DNA from: Akkermansia sp.
GTDB taxonomy: Bacteria; Verrucomicrobiota; Verrucomicrobiia; Verrucomicrobiales; Akkermansiaceae
Length of the DNA stretch: 54,161 nucleotides
Reading direction: 5' to 3'
NCBI GenBank assembly: GCA_022787425.1
Contig: JALFWB010000015.1
Coordinates: 1 to 54,161 of the forward strand
Position numbers and translations under genes: made by a program. The notes beneath the pieces were generated by a model. It ran no database searches. It had not been told where the DNA came from and saw nothing but the letters and a program-made list of their open reading frames with translations. The first letter of the stretch is position 1; each line of letters starts with the position of its first letter. Below, in pieces: positions 28,704 through 38,192 of this stretch.

Positions 28704-30605
28704 TTACTGATACGTTGCAGAAGCGATGATATCCGACACGCGACGGATGCCATCCTTGGCCATGTACGAGTTGGGGTAAATGACACGCGCGCGCAGGTAA
28801 GAGGACAAAGCACTGCCGAATTCCCTGTCCTTCTCGAAGTTCTCTGCATCCCGCAGCAGTTTCACGAAGTCGTGAGCCTCCGTCTCATAGCTGCGCAGGG
28901 CCTTATCCAGCGGTACATCCTCGGCATATTCCGGGTGCTCGTTGATGATACGGCGCAGGGCCTCGTATGCAATGCAGGGGCCCATGGTGCGGTCCGTGCG
29001 GGACATCTCGGCCACCTGGGTAAGAGTGCCCTCGATGGTCTCCACGCGGCGGATGGCCTCCATGTACTTCTCCTTCAGCTCCGGGTCCATCGCCACGGGC
29101 GCAAAGCGCGCTTGATCCGCAGCGATGCGGCGGTACTCCTTGGCATCATAGAGCTTGCGGAACTCATCCCGCAGGGGGGCCTTGTTCACCACATCCTCCA
29201 CCGCGCCTTGGAACTGGTCCAGCTTGGGGTTGAGGGGCCACACGATGGCGGCATTCTGGGCGTGCTGCTTGGCGGCATCCATATCGCCCTTCTCGGCGGC
29301 CTGCTGGGCAGAGGCCAGCTCCATGTCACTCTGCTTCATCTTGGCAGTGCAATAGGCCTTCAGCTGAGAGTCATCGAAGTCGATGTCCATCTCCCGCATC
29401 TCCTTGGCAATGTCCATCACGCCACCGTAGTCGCGGCCGTTCATGGCGGTGAGGGCGCGCTTGCGGAGGCTCCAGAACTTAGCGACCTTGTTGCGGCTCT
29501 CCATGGGGAAGGTGCAGACACTCTCCATGAACTCACCGACGGCCACGGCCTCGATGAGTCGCTGGGTGGCGGCCCCCATTTTGTTCTGAGCGATGAGGTT
29601 GCGCACGCTCTCCATGCTCTTGTCCACGTCCCCGGCGGCGGTGCTGGCAAGCGAATCCACCGTAGCAACGGTGGGCGGCATGCCGGTGACACCCACGAAG
29701 GTCTTGGAGGCATCAGAGTCCTCCTTGATCTGCAGCTTGCTGTCACCGTCCCGGAAGATGTGGCGGTACAGGCGCGCGGCAATCACGGCGTGGTCATAGT
29801 AACGCTGGATGAACATGTGCACCATCATGGCCTGGTACTGCGTCTTAGCGGCCAACAGGTTGGCAGCGCGCGTAGCATCGTTCTTGACCTGAGCAGCGGT
29901 ATTAGTGGCTACCTTCTTGGTGTTATCGGCCAGCTGGACGGTGTTTCGCTCGCTGGCATCGCTGCTGCCGCCCATCTTGCTCTTGCCTGAGTTGGCCCGG
30001 ATGGCTCGGACATGAGCGTTGCGGTTCTCGATGATGTTGTTTTTCTTCATCAAGCGCTCGATTTCCTCATCCATCCGCTGATTTTCCTCCTCCAGGTCAC
30101 GATTGCCGCGCTGTACCTCAAGTGCACTGATGATAGCATTGCCCAAGGCATCGCACTGGCCGTTATCCATGTCGAACTCTGCGGCAGCATACAGTGCCTT
30201 GCCGACCTTGACGAGCACCTTGCTGCCGATTTTCTGGCGGTCCTTGGTGTATTTGCGGGTCAGGGAGAGGAGCTCGCGCATGATTTTGCGGTACTTCTTC
30301 GCCTCCGCCCGCTCATCCGGGTTCTGGCTGAGGTATTTCTCAAAACGCGCGCGCACCAAGGCATTGTTACCCACATCGAACTTGCCCCCGCCGTACTTCA
30401 CACTGTCGTTGGAGGGGTCCAGTAAAGGCAGCTCCATGCCGAACAGCTGCGGATTCGGGGTCTCGCCCACGCTGTTCGGGTCGTTATTCTCCACGCCGTT
30501 GGCAGACTGGGCGGACTTGCCGCTGGCATCAAAGCTGCTGGGCATCTGCGCAAAGGCCGTGCCGAACATCAGCACCAGGGCGACTGTCGAAATCTTTGTT
30601 TTCAT
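28704..30605 (-). CDS. Exported helical-repeat protein of unknown function
   Basis: A 633-aa protein with a clear signal peptide (MKTKISTVALVLMFGTAFAQ). Residues about 80-220 are strongly charged and heptad-like (EEENQRMDEEIERLMKKNN), suggesting a coiled coil. The C-terminal half has TPR-like helical pairs (ASAQQAAEKGDMDAAKQHAQNAAIVWPLNPK). I recognise no named family. It lies between a small membrane protein (1 bp upstream) and gluQ (2 bp downstream) in a tight operon led by an ABC transporter, so it may work with that transporter at the envelope. Confidence 0.75.
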   Translation of the reverse strand: MKTKISTVALVLMFGTAFAQMPSSFDASGKSAQSANGVENNDPNSVGETPNPQLFGMELPLLDPSNDSVKYGGGKFDVGNNALVRARFEKYLSQNPDERAEAKKYRKIMRELLSLTRKYTKDRQKIGSKVLVKVGKALYAAAEFDMDNGQCDALGNAIISALEVQRGNRDLEEENQRMDEEIERLMKKNNIIENRNAHVRAIRANSGKSKMGGSSDASERNTVQLADNTKKVATNTAAQVKNDATRAANLLAAKTQYQAMMVHMFIQRYYDHAVIAARLYRHIFRDGDSKLQIKEDSDASKTFVGVTGMPPTVATVDSLASTAAGDVDKSMESVRNLIAQNKMGAATQRLIEAVAVGEFMESVCTFPMESRNKVAKFWSLRKRALTAMNGRDYGGVMDIAKEMREMDIDFDDSQLKAYCTAKMKQSDMELASAQQAAEKGDMDAAKQHAQNAAIVWPLNPKLDQFQGAVEDVVNKAPLRDEFRKLYDAKEYRRIAADQARFAPVAMDPELKEKYMEAIRRVETIEGTLTQVAEMSRTDRTMGPCIAYEALRRIINEHPEYAEDVPLDKALRSYETEAHDFVKLLRDAENFEKDREFGSALSSYLRARVIYPNSYMAKDGIRRVSDIIASATYQ

Positions 30606-30606
30606 G

Positions 30607-31038
30607 TTATTTGACCTCTACTTTTTTTACAACCAGGATACCGCGCACAAGATTTTTATCTGCATCGCGTCCGTTCATGCACTTAACGGTAAAGATAAAG
30701 GAATCTCCTCGGGTGATGTTCACGTCTGTCTTCGTCTTGGGCGTCACCAGAAGCGGCAGACGCTCCTGCGGTGCGCCGTTGCAGGAGACGGCCAGCAGTC
30801 TGTTATCGCCGATGGTATCAATATCCTCAACGCGCGCCGTAAAGCTATAGGTGTTACCGTTCTTGGAGGAGCCGTGGGCGCGATAATCCGCCGGGTCTAT
30901 ATCATGCTGCTTGGGAACATCGGAGTTGCCCCCCCGGGTGAGCATGACGGCTACGGCGAGTACGAAAGCAGCCACGCCGCCCCCGATGAGCAGGAGTGTC
31001 TTCGAGTTGCCTCCTTTTTTGCTTCTTCTTCTTGCCAT
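30607..31038 (-). CDS. Small single-pass membrane protein
   Basis: A 143-aa protein with a very basic N-terminus (MARRRSKKGG), one membrane helix (about 14-34: LLLIGGGVAAFVLAVAVML) and a periplasmic beta-rich domain of about 100 residues. The topology suggests an N-in, C-out anchor. No family recognised. It is in the operon between the ABC transporter (24 bp) and the 633-aa exported protein (1 bp). Confidence 0.7.
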   Translation of the reverse strand: MARRRSKKGGNSKTLLLIGGGVAAFVLAVAVMLTRGGNSDVPKQHDIDPADYRAHGSSKNGNTYSFTARVEDIDTIGDNRLLAVSCNGAPQERLPLLVTPKTKTDVNITRGDSFIFTVKCMNGRDADKNLVRGILVVKKVEVK

Positions 31039-31062
31039 GTTTTGTAATGTTGTTAATGAAAT

Positions 31063-32823
31063 TTACTCCCAGCGGCTGCGGCGTATGCCGATATAGGCCA
31101 GTACCACGCCGATAATGATGTGAAGCACCAGTATCCAGAAACAGAGGGTACCGCCACAGAAATGAGTCTGTACAATGGAGGTGACGGCTTTGTATACCTC
31201 TGACTCTAGGCCGGTGTCACCCATCAGACCGCCCTTGATGCTGCCGCTCCAAGCCCAGTATGCCGAGATGAAGGGCTGCGTGATGGTCTCGATGAAGCCC
31301 GGCAATGCCAACACGGCACCGGAGAGCGGAAGCTGAAAGCCCACCAAGTAGATGCTGAGCAGCGAGGCCTGGTCGCCCGTCTTGCAGTTGGCGGATATGC
31401 CGAGACAAACGCTCGTCATGGCCGCATTCGCCAAGATCAGGAAGAGTAGGTGGTTGATCAAATCACCCCGATACGGCCAAAAGTATTGCACAAAGGCGAA
31501 CATCCACACGCTTTGCACCAAGACAAGAGTGGCCAAGAACACACTCTTGGACGCCAAATAGGCCCCGGGGGAGACACCGCTCATTTTTTCCTTTTCCAGA
31601 ATCAAGCGCTCTGTTGCCACTTCTCGGGAGGAATTGTTGGAACCCATAAGGCCCAGCAAAATAACCTCGAACATGATGATACCCGAGACCGCAGAGCCGA
31701 CCTTTGCTCGGTTTTCCGCTTGGGCCTGCTGCCGCTGAACCTCCACCGCAATGTCGGATGATTGTGAATCCGTCAGGTGCATGAGCTGCTCCTGTCCCTT
31801 GCCGGAGAAGAGGGCTACCATGATGGGGAAGATGATCATCATGGCCAGTTGCAGCATCAGCTGCGTCCTGTCACGGAAGAGAAGGGTGAAGCGCCGCTGC
31901 AGCAGGGTGACGAATTGGGAGAGAGCAGAGGGCTGAACCTCCTCGTCCTCATCGGTCTCCTGTTTCGAGCTTTCCTTAGCCCAGTCCGGTATTCCGCCCG
32001 GGGTTTCCTCCAGTTTCCGGATGTGCTCATGCTCCATGCGGGCGTAGTAGTCCCCACGATGCTTCATCCAACTGGCGGCCCACTCATCGGGGTTCCGCCG
32101 GGCCAGCTGGGGGTAGACCTCCTCAAAATTGCTCACGCCGAAGTAGTGAGACATCGCGGAGGGGGAACCATGGTAGGCCAAGTGGCCGCGCACCAGCACC
32201 ATGATGCTGTCGTAGAGCTCCGACTGGGCCAAGCTGTGCGTCACGGAGATGATGAGGCGCCCCTCACGCCGACTGAGTTTGTGCAACAGGTTCACGATTT
32301 CCCGCTCAGAGCGCGGATCCAGACCGCTTGTCACCTCATCGCAGAGTAACAGGGAGGGATTGGAGACGAGCTCCATGGCGAGAGCCAAGCGCCTCTTCTG
32401 ACCGCCGGAAAGCATTTTAACCTGTCTGTCGGCAATGTCTGTCAAGCCTGTTTCGGCGAGGACGTTGTCGATGATATCGTCGAGTTCTTCGCCATCGGCC
32501 TTCACGCGCAGGCGAGCCGAGTTGGCCACGCTCTCGTCCACGGTCAGTTCATCATAGGCGATACTGAATTGGGGCACATAGCCGATCTCGTGGGGCTCGA
32601 AGTCGCCTTCCTCCGCCAGATCCTTGCCCTGCCACAGGAAGGAGCCGGAGGTGTTTTCCTTGATACCCGCTATAGCCTTGAGCAGGGTGGTTTTACCGCA
32701 ACCGGACGGACCGACAATGGCCATGAAGTGGCCCCTCGGTACGCAAAAATTGATGCCGTTGAGGAGGAAGAGTGACTCCCCCTCATGGTCGACCTCCAGA
32801 CAGATATTACGAGCTTCCAGCAT
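31063..32823 (-). CDS. ABC transporter with fused ATPase and permease (ABCG-like half transporter)
   Basis: A 586-aa protein. The N-terminal ATPase has Walker A GPSGCGKTT, the signature MLSGGQKRR, and Walker B LLLCDEVTSGLDP with the following SVTHS switch. A linker with SKQETDEDEEVQPSALSQ leads to an ABC-2 type domain with six membrane segments. It should be an exporter working as a dimer; the substrate is unknown. The promoter's -10 box overlaps the first in-frame ATG (32835), so the next one at 32823 is the likely start. It heads the operon that includes two envelope proteins and gluQ. Confidence 0.88.
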   Translation of the reverse strand: MLEARNICLEVDHEGESLFLLNGINFCVPRGHFMAIVGPSGCGKTTLLKAIAGIKENTSGSFLWQGKDLAEEGDFEPHEIGYVPQFSIAYDELTVDESVANSARLRVKADGEELDDIIDNVLAETGLTDIADRQVKMLSGGQKRRLALAMELVSNPSLLLCDEVTSGLDPRSEREIVNLLHKLSRREGRLIISVTHSLAQSELYDSIMVLVRGHLAYHGSPSAMSHYFGVSNFEEVYPQLARRNPDEWAASWMKHRGDYYARMEHEHIRKLEETPGGIPDWAKESSKQETDEDEEVQPSALSQFVTLLQRRFTLLFRDRTQLMLQLAMMIIFPIMVALFSGKGQEQLMHLTDSQSSDIAVEVQRQQAQAENRAKVGSAVSGIIMFEVILLGLMGSNNSSREVATERLILEKEKMSGVSPGAYLASKSVFLATLVLVQSVWMFAFVQYFWPYRGDLINHLLFLILANAAMTSVCLGISANCKTGDQASLLSIYLVGFQLPLSGAVLALPGFIETITQPFISAYWAWSGSIKGGLMGDTGLESEVYKAVTSIVQTHFCGGTLCFWILVLHIIIGVVLAYIGIRRSRWE

Positions 32824-32833
32824 GACTGTCTGC

Positions 32834-32862
32834 ATCGTAACACAAGCGCCCCCGCTTGGCAA
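32834..32862 (-). promoter_or_regulatory. ABC transporter operon promoter
   Basis: TTGCCA (32857-32862), 17-bp spacer, TACGAT (32834-32839), 10 nt to the ATG at 32823. It decides the start. Confidence 0.65.
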
Positions 32863-32913
32863 GCTAAAAAAGCACGGCGTGTGCTGATTTTGCAGCAAAT
32901 GGCGGGGAAGAAA

Positions 32914-33843
32914 CTATTCTGCGGGAGCGGGGAGCTCGGCACCGGTCAGCCAAGGGGCATATTCGGGTGGAATGGGGGCCTCCACGGCCACTCGGTGTCC
33001 GTCCTTGGGATGGTTGAAGGCCAGTCGCCAAGCATGCAGCATCAGCCTGCCCGGGTGCGCCTTCTGCCGTTTGGGGTTAGCGTAGATGGGGTCGCCAATC
33101 AGGGGGTGGCCCAGGTGCAGCATGTGCACGCGTATCTGGTGGGTGCGGCCCGTGTGAAGCGTGCAGAGCACCAGCGTGGTGTCCGTGGCGGCATCGTGGT
33201 ACAGCACGCGCCAGTCCGTGATGGCGGGCTTGCCGGAACCCGGGTTCACCACAGCCATGCGCAGCCGATTGACAGGGTGGCGGCCGATGTTGGTGAAGAC
33301 GGTGCCGCTGTCCTCTTTCGGGCGACCCTGTACAACGGCCAGGTAAATTTTGGAGGTGTCGCGCTCGGCGAATTGAGCGCAGAGGGAGAGATGGGCGGCA
33401 TCGTTTTTGGCGGCAACAATGCATCCGCTCGTGTCTTTATCCAGCCGGTGTACGATTCCCGGTCGCGAGCCGCCACCCAAGCCGGAAAGCGTGCCGCAGT
33501 GGTAGAGCAGGGCGTTGACGAGCGTGCCGTCCGGGTTGCCCGCTGCGGGATGCACAACCATGCCGGGGGCCTTGTCGACCACAATGACGTCGCTGTCTTC
33601 ATATAGAACGGATAGCGGTATATCCTGCGGCTGTGCATCCTCCGGTTCCTCCTCCGGCAGGGTCACGTCGATGATCATCCCGCGCTCCACCGGTGTCTTG
33701 GGCTTGGCGGGTTTGTCGTTCACGGTGATGCTGCCGTCTTTCAACAGAGCCTGGATGCGGGCGCGGGACAGCTCGGGCAGTCTCGCCGCCAGATATTGGT
33801 CCAGCCGGGTGCCGAAGGAGTCTTCCGGGATGATGGTCATCAC
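32914..33843 (-). CDS. rluD: RluA/RluD family pseudouridine synthase
   Basis: A 309-aa rRNA-modifying enzyme. An S4 RNA-binding domain (LDQYLAARLPELSRARIQALLKDGSITVN) precedes the catalytic domain with VVDKAPGMVVHP and HRLDKDTSG, where Asp is the catalytic residue, and later GRTHQIRVH. The domain layout and length fit the RluD type that modifies 23S rRNA helix 69; RluA-group subtypes cannot be separated by eye. The start is GTG at 33843 or ATG at 33840, both overlapping the stop of the Nif3-like gene, so translation is coupled. Confidence 0.9.
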   Translation of the reverse strand: MMTIIPEDSFGTRLDQYLAARLPELSRARIQALLKDGSITVNDKPAKPKTPVERGMIIDVTLPEEEPEDAQPQDIPLSVLYEDSDVIVVDKAPGMVVHPAAGNPDGTLVNALLYHCGTLSGLGGGSRPGIVHRLDKDTSGCIVAAKNDAAHLSLCAQFAERDTSKIYLAVVQGRPKEDSGTVFTNIGRHPVNRLRMAVVNPGSGKPAITDWRVLYHDAATDTTLVLCTLHTGRTHQIRVHMLHLGHPLIGDPIYANPKRQKAHPGRLMLHAWRLAFNHPKDGHRVAVEAPIPPEYAPWLTGAELPAPAE

Positions 33844-34616
33844 ATGCCGGTGGGGTTGTCGATGAAGACGGTCGGCAGACCGAAGGTTCTCTCGAGGAGT
33901 CGCCCCAGACTTTTGACACCGAAGGTTTCGGTGGCGTAGTGACCTGCAAAGAGGATATCAACACCCATGTCCTGCGCAGCGTTGCGCACCCAGTGATTTT
34001 CCTCGCCCGTGATGTAGCAGCGGTAGCCCTTAGCGTGCATTTGGTAAATTTCTTCCCCTGCGCCGCCGCTGCAAACAGCCACGCGCCCGGCAGGTGCAGC
34101 GGGATCGCGCACGACTCCGGTAACAACGGAGCCGGTGAGATCCGCTAGGCACTCTCGGAGCTCGCTGACCGTGCCGGGGAAGTTACCGGCCAGTCCGATG
34201 GAGACACCATGGTAGTCAACCTCCGGAGTGGTGTCCGTCAGCCCCAATCCCGCTGCCAGTCCCGCATTGTTGCCGAGGGTGGGGTGCAGGTCCAAGGGCA
34301 GGTGGGCGGCATACACAGCTAGATTGTGCTCCAAGCATGTCTGAATCTTGCGCCGCCACCAGCCCGTGATGGGACGCAGGCCACTCCAGAAGATGCCGTG
34401 GTGCAGCAGCAGTAAGTCTGCTCCCGCCGCAACGGCATCATCCAAGGTTTTCTGACTTCCGTCTACGGCCAAGGCTACCTTGGTAACGATTCCGTTGTTT
34501 TCTACCTGTAGTCCGTTCAGTGCCACGGGGGCATCCTTGATGTCCGCGATTCTCAGTTCGCGATCGAGCAGGGCGGTTATGTCGGATAATTGTACCGTCA
34601 TATCAGTGTTTTGCAT
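33840..34616 (-). CDS. Nif3/DUF34 family metal-binding protein
   Basis: A 258-aa protein of the Nif3-like family (also annotated GTP cyclohydrolase 1 type 2). Seen are ALNGLQVEN near the start, LLLHHGIFW (metal-binding HH), YAAHLPLDLHPTLGNNAGLAAGLGL, and the C-terminal DILFAGHYATETFG. Function in bacteria is not settled; suggested roles are metal handling and damage control. It lies between hprK and rluD; its start at 34616 overlaps hprK by 14 bp, or by none if ATG 34601 is used. Confidence 0.85.
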   Translation of the reverse strand: MQNTDMTVQLSDITALLDRELRIADIKDAPVALNGLQVENNGIVTKVALAVDGSQKTLDDAVAAGADLLLLHHGIFWSGLRPITGWWRRKIQTCLEHNLAVYAAHLPLDLHPTLGNNAGLAAGLGLTDTTPEVDYHGVSIGLAGNFPGTVSELRECLADLTGSVVTGVVRDPAAPAGRVAVCSGGAGEEIYQMHAKGYRCYITGEENHWVRNAAQDMGVDILFAGHYATETFGVKSLGRLLERTFGLPTVFIDNPTGM

Positions 34617-35574
34617 TGCGTGCTATTTCCTCGTGCAGGGCTTGGTTGAATTGCGAGGCTACATTGATGCCGCTGTTGCGCAGGTATTGCCCCGTAGCAG
34701 CAATCTCAACCAGACGTGACATATCGCGACCGGGGGCAACGGGCAGCTCCAGTCGGTCCACCTCAACACCGAGAATGGATATTTTGTTGGGAGAGAGCCC
34801 GGTTCTGTCGATGTCATCGCGCATGGGATCGTGTTTTTTCAGGTTGATGACAAGGTCAACGGTCGCCTCATTGCTCTGAGCTTTGAAGCCGTAGAGGGTT
34901 GATACATTCATGATACCGAGACCGCGTATCTCAATGTAGCCCTTGCACAAATCCGGCGCACTTGCATAAATTTTCCCGCCTCTGTTATGAATGCGCACTG
35001 CGTCATCCGCAACCAAGGCTGCCCCTCGTTCCAAGAGACCCAATGCAACCTCGCTTTTTCCGATACCGCTTTCACCGGTAAGCAATACCCCCACACCGCG
35101 CACCTGCACTGCCGTGGCATGTGCCGTTGAGCTGTCCGCAAACTCGTTTTCCAGAATAATGGTGGCACGATTCATCAGCTGCATCGTTGCCAGCGGCGTT
35201 GTGAAAATTGAGATGGAATTCGCATCCGCCATCTCCAGAATATCAGGCGGAACCTCTTCATTGCGCGAAAAAATGATGCACGGCACATCATCGCTGCATA
35301 CCTGGGCAAGTCGATTCCTCCGCTCGGAGCCCTGCAGGGTAGATAAATATGCCATCTCCGCCGCCCCGAATACCTGAATACGCTCGTGTGCAAAATATCC
35401 GAAATACCCGGCTAAGGCCAAGCCGGGCCTGTTCAATGCCGGCTGTCGTATGTTGCGTCCCAAGCCCAGGGGCGAATTCTGCAAACGCAGGGCCAGTGTC
35501 TGGCGGTACGAATCATAGAACCGCGATACACTGATTTTTTCTACCTTCTTAACGAGAAGTTTCTCCAACACCAT
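34603..35574 (-). CDS. hprK: HPr kinase/phosphorylase
   Basis: A 323-aa bifunctional serine kinase/phosphorylase for the carbon-control protein HPr. The P-loop is LLTGESGIGKSE and the second signature is IEIRGLGIMNVSTLYG. Length matches the family. The gene suggests HPr-based carbon sensing even where sugar PTS is limited, as in several Verrucomicrobia and Chlamydiae relatives. It leads the hprK-nif3-rluD operon and has its own promoter with the -10 box 9 nt before the ATG. Confidence 0.93.
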   Translation of the reverse strand: MVLEKLLVKKVEKISVSRFYDSYRQTLALRLQNSPLGLGRNIRQPALNRPGLALAGYFGYFAHERIQVFGAAEMAYLSTLQGSERRNRLAQVCSDDVPCIIFSRNEEVPPDILEMADANSISIFTTPLATMQLMNRATIILENEFADSSTAHATAVQVRGVGVLLTGESGIGKSEVALGLLERGAALVADDAVRIHNRGGKIYASAPDLCKGYIEIRGLGIMNVSTLYGFKAQSNEATVDLVINLKKHDPMRDDIDRTGLSPNKISILGVEVDRLELPVAPGRDMSRLVEIAATGQYLRNSGINVASQFNQALHEEIARNAKH

Positions 35575-35583
35575 ACTCCACCC

Positions 35584-35612
35584 ATTCTACGCCACTTTCG
35601 CCCCCGCGTCAA
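35584..35612 (-). promoter_or_regulatory. hprK promoter
   Basis: TTGACG (35607-35612), 17-bp spacer, TAGAAT (35584-35589), 9 nt to the ATG at 35574. Confidence 0.7.
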
Positions 35613-35653
35613 GCCGTAAATACCTTATTCCCCGCGGAACGGAAGAAAACTCC

Positions 35654-36250
35654 CTATCGCTCATCGGCGAGAAGGCCTTGGAGGAGGCGGTGAGCGTAGT
35701 GAAGTCGGGAGCGGAGGGTTCCTTCCGAGATGTTGAGAATACGGGAGATTTCGGGGTAGGAGAGGCCGTGGATGTCGCACATGGTGACAACCTCGCGGTG
35801 GGCGGGGGAGAGTTTGTCAAGGGCGGCGATGAGTTTGCGGCGCAGGTCGGTCAGGTGGGCGCGGCGCGCGGGGTCGGCCGTCAGAGCGGGGTCGGCCAAG
35901 TCGTTGTCCTTTTCCAAGCGATCCCCGTTTTCATCGTTATCGATGCTGGATGTATTCTCACGCTTGCGCTTGCGGATGAAATTGCGTGCCTGATTGGCGG
36001 CGATGGAATACAGCCAAGTATAGAAGGCGCTCCGACCGTTGAAGTAGCGGAGGGAATGAAAGGCCTTGAGGAAAGACTCTTGGGCGATGTCATAGGCATC
36101 CGCCTCCGACCCGACCATTTGGAGCAGCATGGCGTGCAGCTTGCGGCTGTGGCGGCGCACCAACTCATCGAAGGCCTGAGTCTTACCGTCGAGGGTTTCC
36201 TGAACAAGGACCTCGTCGTCGGGTTGCTGAGTAGGTGCGCCGTCTGCCAT
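35654..36250 (-). CDS. ECF-type RNA polymerase sigma factor
   Basis: A 198-aa sigma-70 family protein with regions 2 and 4 only. Region 2 is DAYDIAQESFLKAFHSLRYFNGRSAFYTWLYSIAANQARNFIRKRKR. Region 4 is LSPAHREVVTMCDIHGLSYPEISRILNISEGTLRSRLHYAHRLL. The start at 36250 lies 10 bp after the purF stop, so it is transcribed with purM-purF. No anti-sigma factor gene is next to it, unlike most ECF loci. Confidence 0.9.
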   Translation of the reverse strand: MADGAPTQQPDDEVLVQETLDGKTQAFDELVRRHSRKLHAMLLQMVGSEADAYDIAQESFLKAFHSLRYFNGRSAFYTWLYSIAANQARNFIRKRKRENTSSIDNDENGDRLEKDNDLADPALTADPARRAHLTDLRRKLIAALDKLSPAHREVVTMCDIHGLSYPEISRILNISEGTLRSRLHYAHRLLQGLLADER

Positions 36251-36260
36251 GGTATTTCTG

Positions 36261-38180
36261 TTATGTAACGGGGAGTGCGTAGGCACGCCCATCGCGTCCC
36301 TCGTACCAGTTGATGAAGGCGTTGTTCACCGTGGTGTAGCCACCCGGTGTGGGATAGATACCGCTGAAGTACCAATCGCCGCATGGCCCCTCGATAGCCT
36401 CGTGGAGACCCTCCAAGGTTTGGAAAATAACCTGAATGGGGCAGGTGGAGTTATCCGGCGTTACCAAGCGTGCGATTTCCTCGGTGATCTCGTCCGTGGT
36501 GAAGGGCGCGTAGATCTGCCGCACGGGGTTGCTGCGCTGCTCCGGCGGGAGCTCGAGCTGCCGCTTGCATTCCTTGTACACGGCGGTGATGTAATCATAC
36601 ATCCCACGCTTGCGCAGCAGGGAGATAGCCGCTTGGAAGGCAACGAATTTACCCAGCTCGCTCATGTCGATACCATAGCAGTCCGGGTAGCGAATCTGCG
36701 GTGCAGACGACACGATGACAATCTTGCGCGGATTGGCGCGACCGAGCAGGCGGAGCAGGGAGGTCTTGAGCGTGGTGCCGCGCACGATGGAATCATCGAT
36801 GGCCACCAGAACCTCATCGGAGCCGATCGCCTCGTAGGTGAGGTCGTACACCTGAGAAGCGAGCACACCGCGACTGGCCTCCTGCGTGATAAAGGTGCGC
36901 ATCTTAATATCCTTGTGAGCGATTTTTTCCGCACGCGGCCAGCGGCGCAGAATGAGCTCCTCGATGAGCTCCTCACTCATGGTACCATTGCGGAATGCCT
37001 CCACCATGGCGGCGCTTACCTTGTTGCGACGGTAGGCGCGCAAGCCCTCCAGCAGGCCGTAGTAAGAGATTTCCGCCGTGTTGGGGATGTAAGTGATAGC
37101 AGCCTTGGAGAAGTTACCATCCAGACTATCCACCACGCGCTCGGACAGGTTGGCACCCAAGGCCTTGCGCTCCCGGTAGATGATGGGATCATTGCCGCGG
37201 GAGAAGTAGATGGCCTCAAAGCTGCACGGCGTGGGCTCCAGCGGTTTAGTGTATTCGCGGATGGTCACCTTGCCGTTATTCTTCACCACAATCATGTTGG
37301 CGCGCGGCAGCTCATGCACCTCATCGCTCTCCGCCTCCATCACGCTCATCAGCGGCACACGCTCGCTGGCCACCGCCAGATACTCATCCGTGAGTACATA
37401 GTGGCAGGGGCGGATGCCGTGCGGATCCCGCAGGCAGAAGAAGTCGCCATTGCCGACACCGCCCATGATGCAGTAACCGCCGTCCCAGTCCACGGAGGCC
37501 TTGCTGATGATATCATACAAATCCAGCCGGCGGGAAATCTCCCCGGGAATCGCCTGTCCGTCAATTTTTCCGCGCAGCTCGCGGTAAATATCCGTGTGCG
37601 CCTCATCCAAGTAGTACCCGATCTCCTCCAGCACGGTCTGGGTATCCGTACCGAAGACAGGGTGCTGACCGCGCTCGATGAGCTTGCGGTTCAGGGCAGG
37701 GGCGTTGGTCATGTTGAAGTTACCCAAGAGCATGAGCGTGCGCGTGGACCAGTTGGTACGGCGCAGGTAGGGGTGGCAGCTGCCTTCATCAAACTGGCCG
37801 CTGGTGCCGTAGCGCAGGTGGCCCATGAGAATCTCGCCGCCGAAGTTAAAGCGCTTCTTGTAGTCGTCCGGGTTCGTTCCATCAATCTCACCCTTCTCGC
37901 GCATGTGGCGCAGGTTGCGCTGCTGGTTGTTGAAGATGTTACTGAGGGCCGAGCCGGTCGCATCGCGTGCACGGAAGACGTAGGATTCCCCGATGGGCAT
38001 ATTCAGCTTGATGCAGCCGATGCCCGCGCCGTCCTGCCCGCGGTTGTGCTGCTTCTCCATGAGCAGAAACAGCTTGTTGAACGCCCAATCCGGCGAACCG
38101 TATTTGGCGGCGAAATATGATAGCGGTTTGAGCAGGCGAATGGCCGCCACGCCGCATTCATGGTGAAGAGGATCCGACAT
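36261..38180 (-). CDS. purF: Amidophosphoribosyltransferase
   Basis: A 639-aa enzyme for the first committed step of purine synthesis (PRPP plus glutamine to phosphoribosylamine). The N-terminal glutaminase begins after a short propeptide, with Cys9 in HHECGVAAIR as the expected nucleophile after cleavage. The phosphoribosyltransferase signature VLVAIDDSIVRGTT is present. It is longer than E. coli PurF (about 505 aa) and matches the longer form seen in some Bacteroidetes and relatives. It is 12 bp downstream of purM and 10 bp upstream of an ECF sigma factor. Confidence 0.93.
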   Translation of the reverse strand: MSDPLHHECGVAAIRLLKPLSYFAAKYGSPDWAFNKLFLLMEKQHNRGQDGAGIGCIKLNMPIGESYVFRARDATGSALSNIFNNQQRNLRHMREKGEIDGTNPDDYKKRFNFGGEILMGHLRYGTSGQFDEGSCHPYLRRTNWSTRTLMLLGNFNMTNAPALNRKLIERGQHPVFGTDTQTVLEEIGYYLDEAHTDIYRELRGKIDGQAIPGEISRRLDLYDIISKASVDWDGGYCIMGGVGNGDFFCLRDPHGIRPCHYVLTDEYLAVASERVPLMSVMEAESDEVHELPRANMIVVKNNGKVTIREYTKPLEPTPCSFEAIYFSRGNDPIIYRERKALGANLSERVVDSLDGNFSKAAITYIPNTAEISYYGLLEGLRAYRRNKVSAAMVEAFRNGTMSEELIEELILRRWPRAEKIAHKDIKMRTFITQEASRGVLASQVYDLTYEAIGSDEVLVAIDDSIVRGTTLKTSLLRLLGRANPRKIVIVSSAPQIRYPDCYGIDMSELGKFVAFQAAISLLRKRGMYDYITAVYKECKRQLELPPEQRSNPVRQIYAPFTTDEITEEIARLVTPDNSTCPIQVIFQTLEGLHEAIEGPCGDWYFSGIYPTPGGYTTVNNAFINWYEGRDGRAYALPVT

Positions 38181-38192
38181 GGTGGCAGGGGG

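Noticed and set aside
36249..38120. A 623-codon plus-strand frame
   Set aside because: Antisense to purF, whose motifs are unmistakable.
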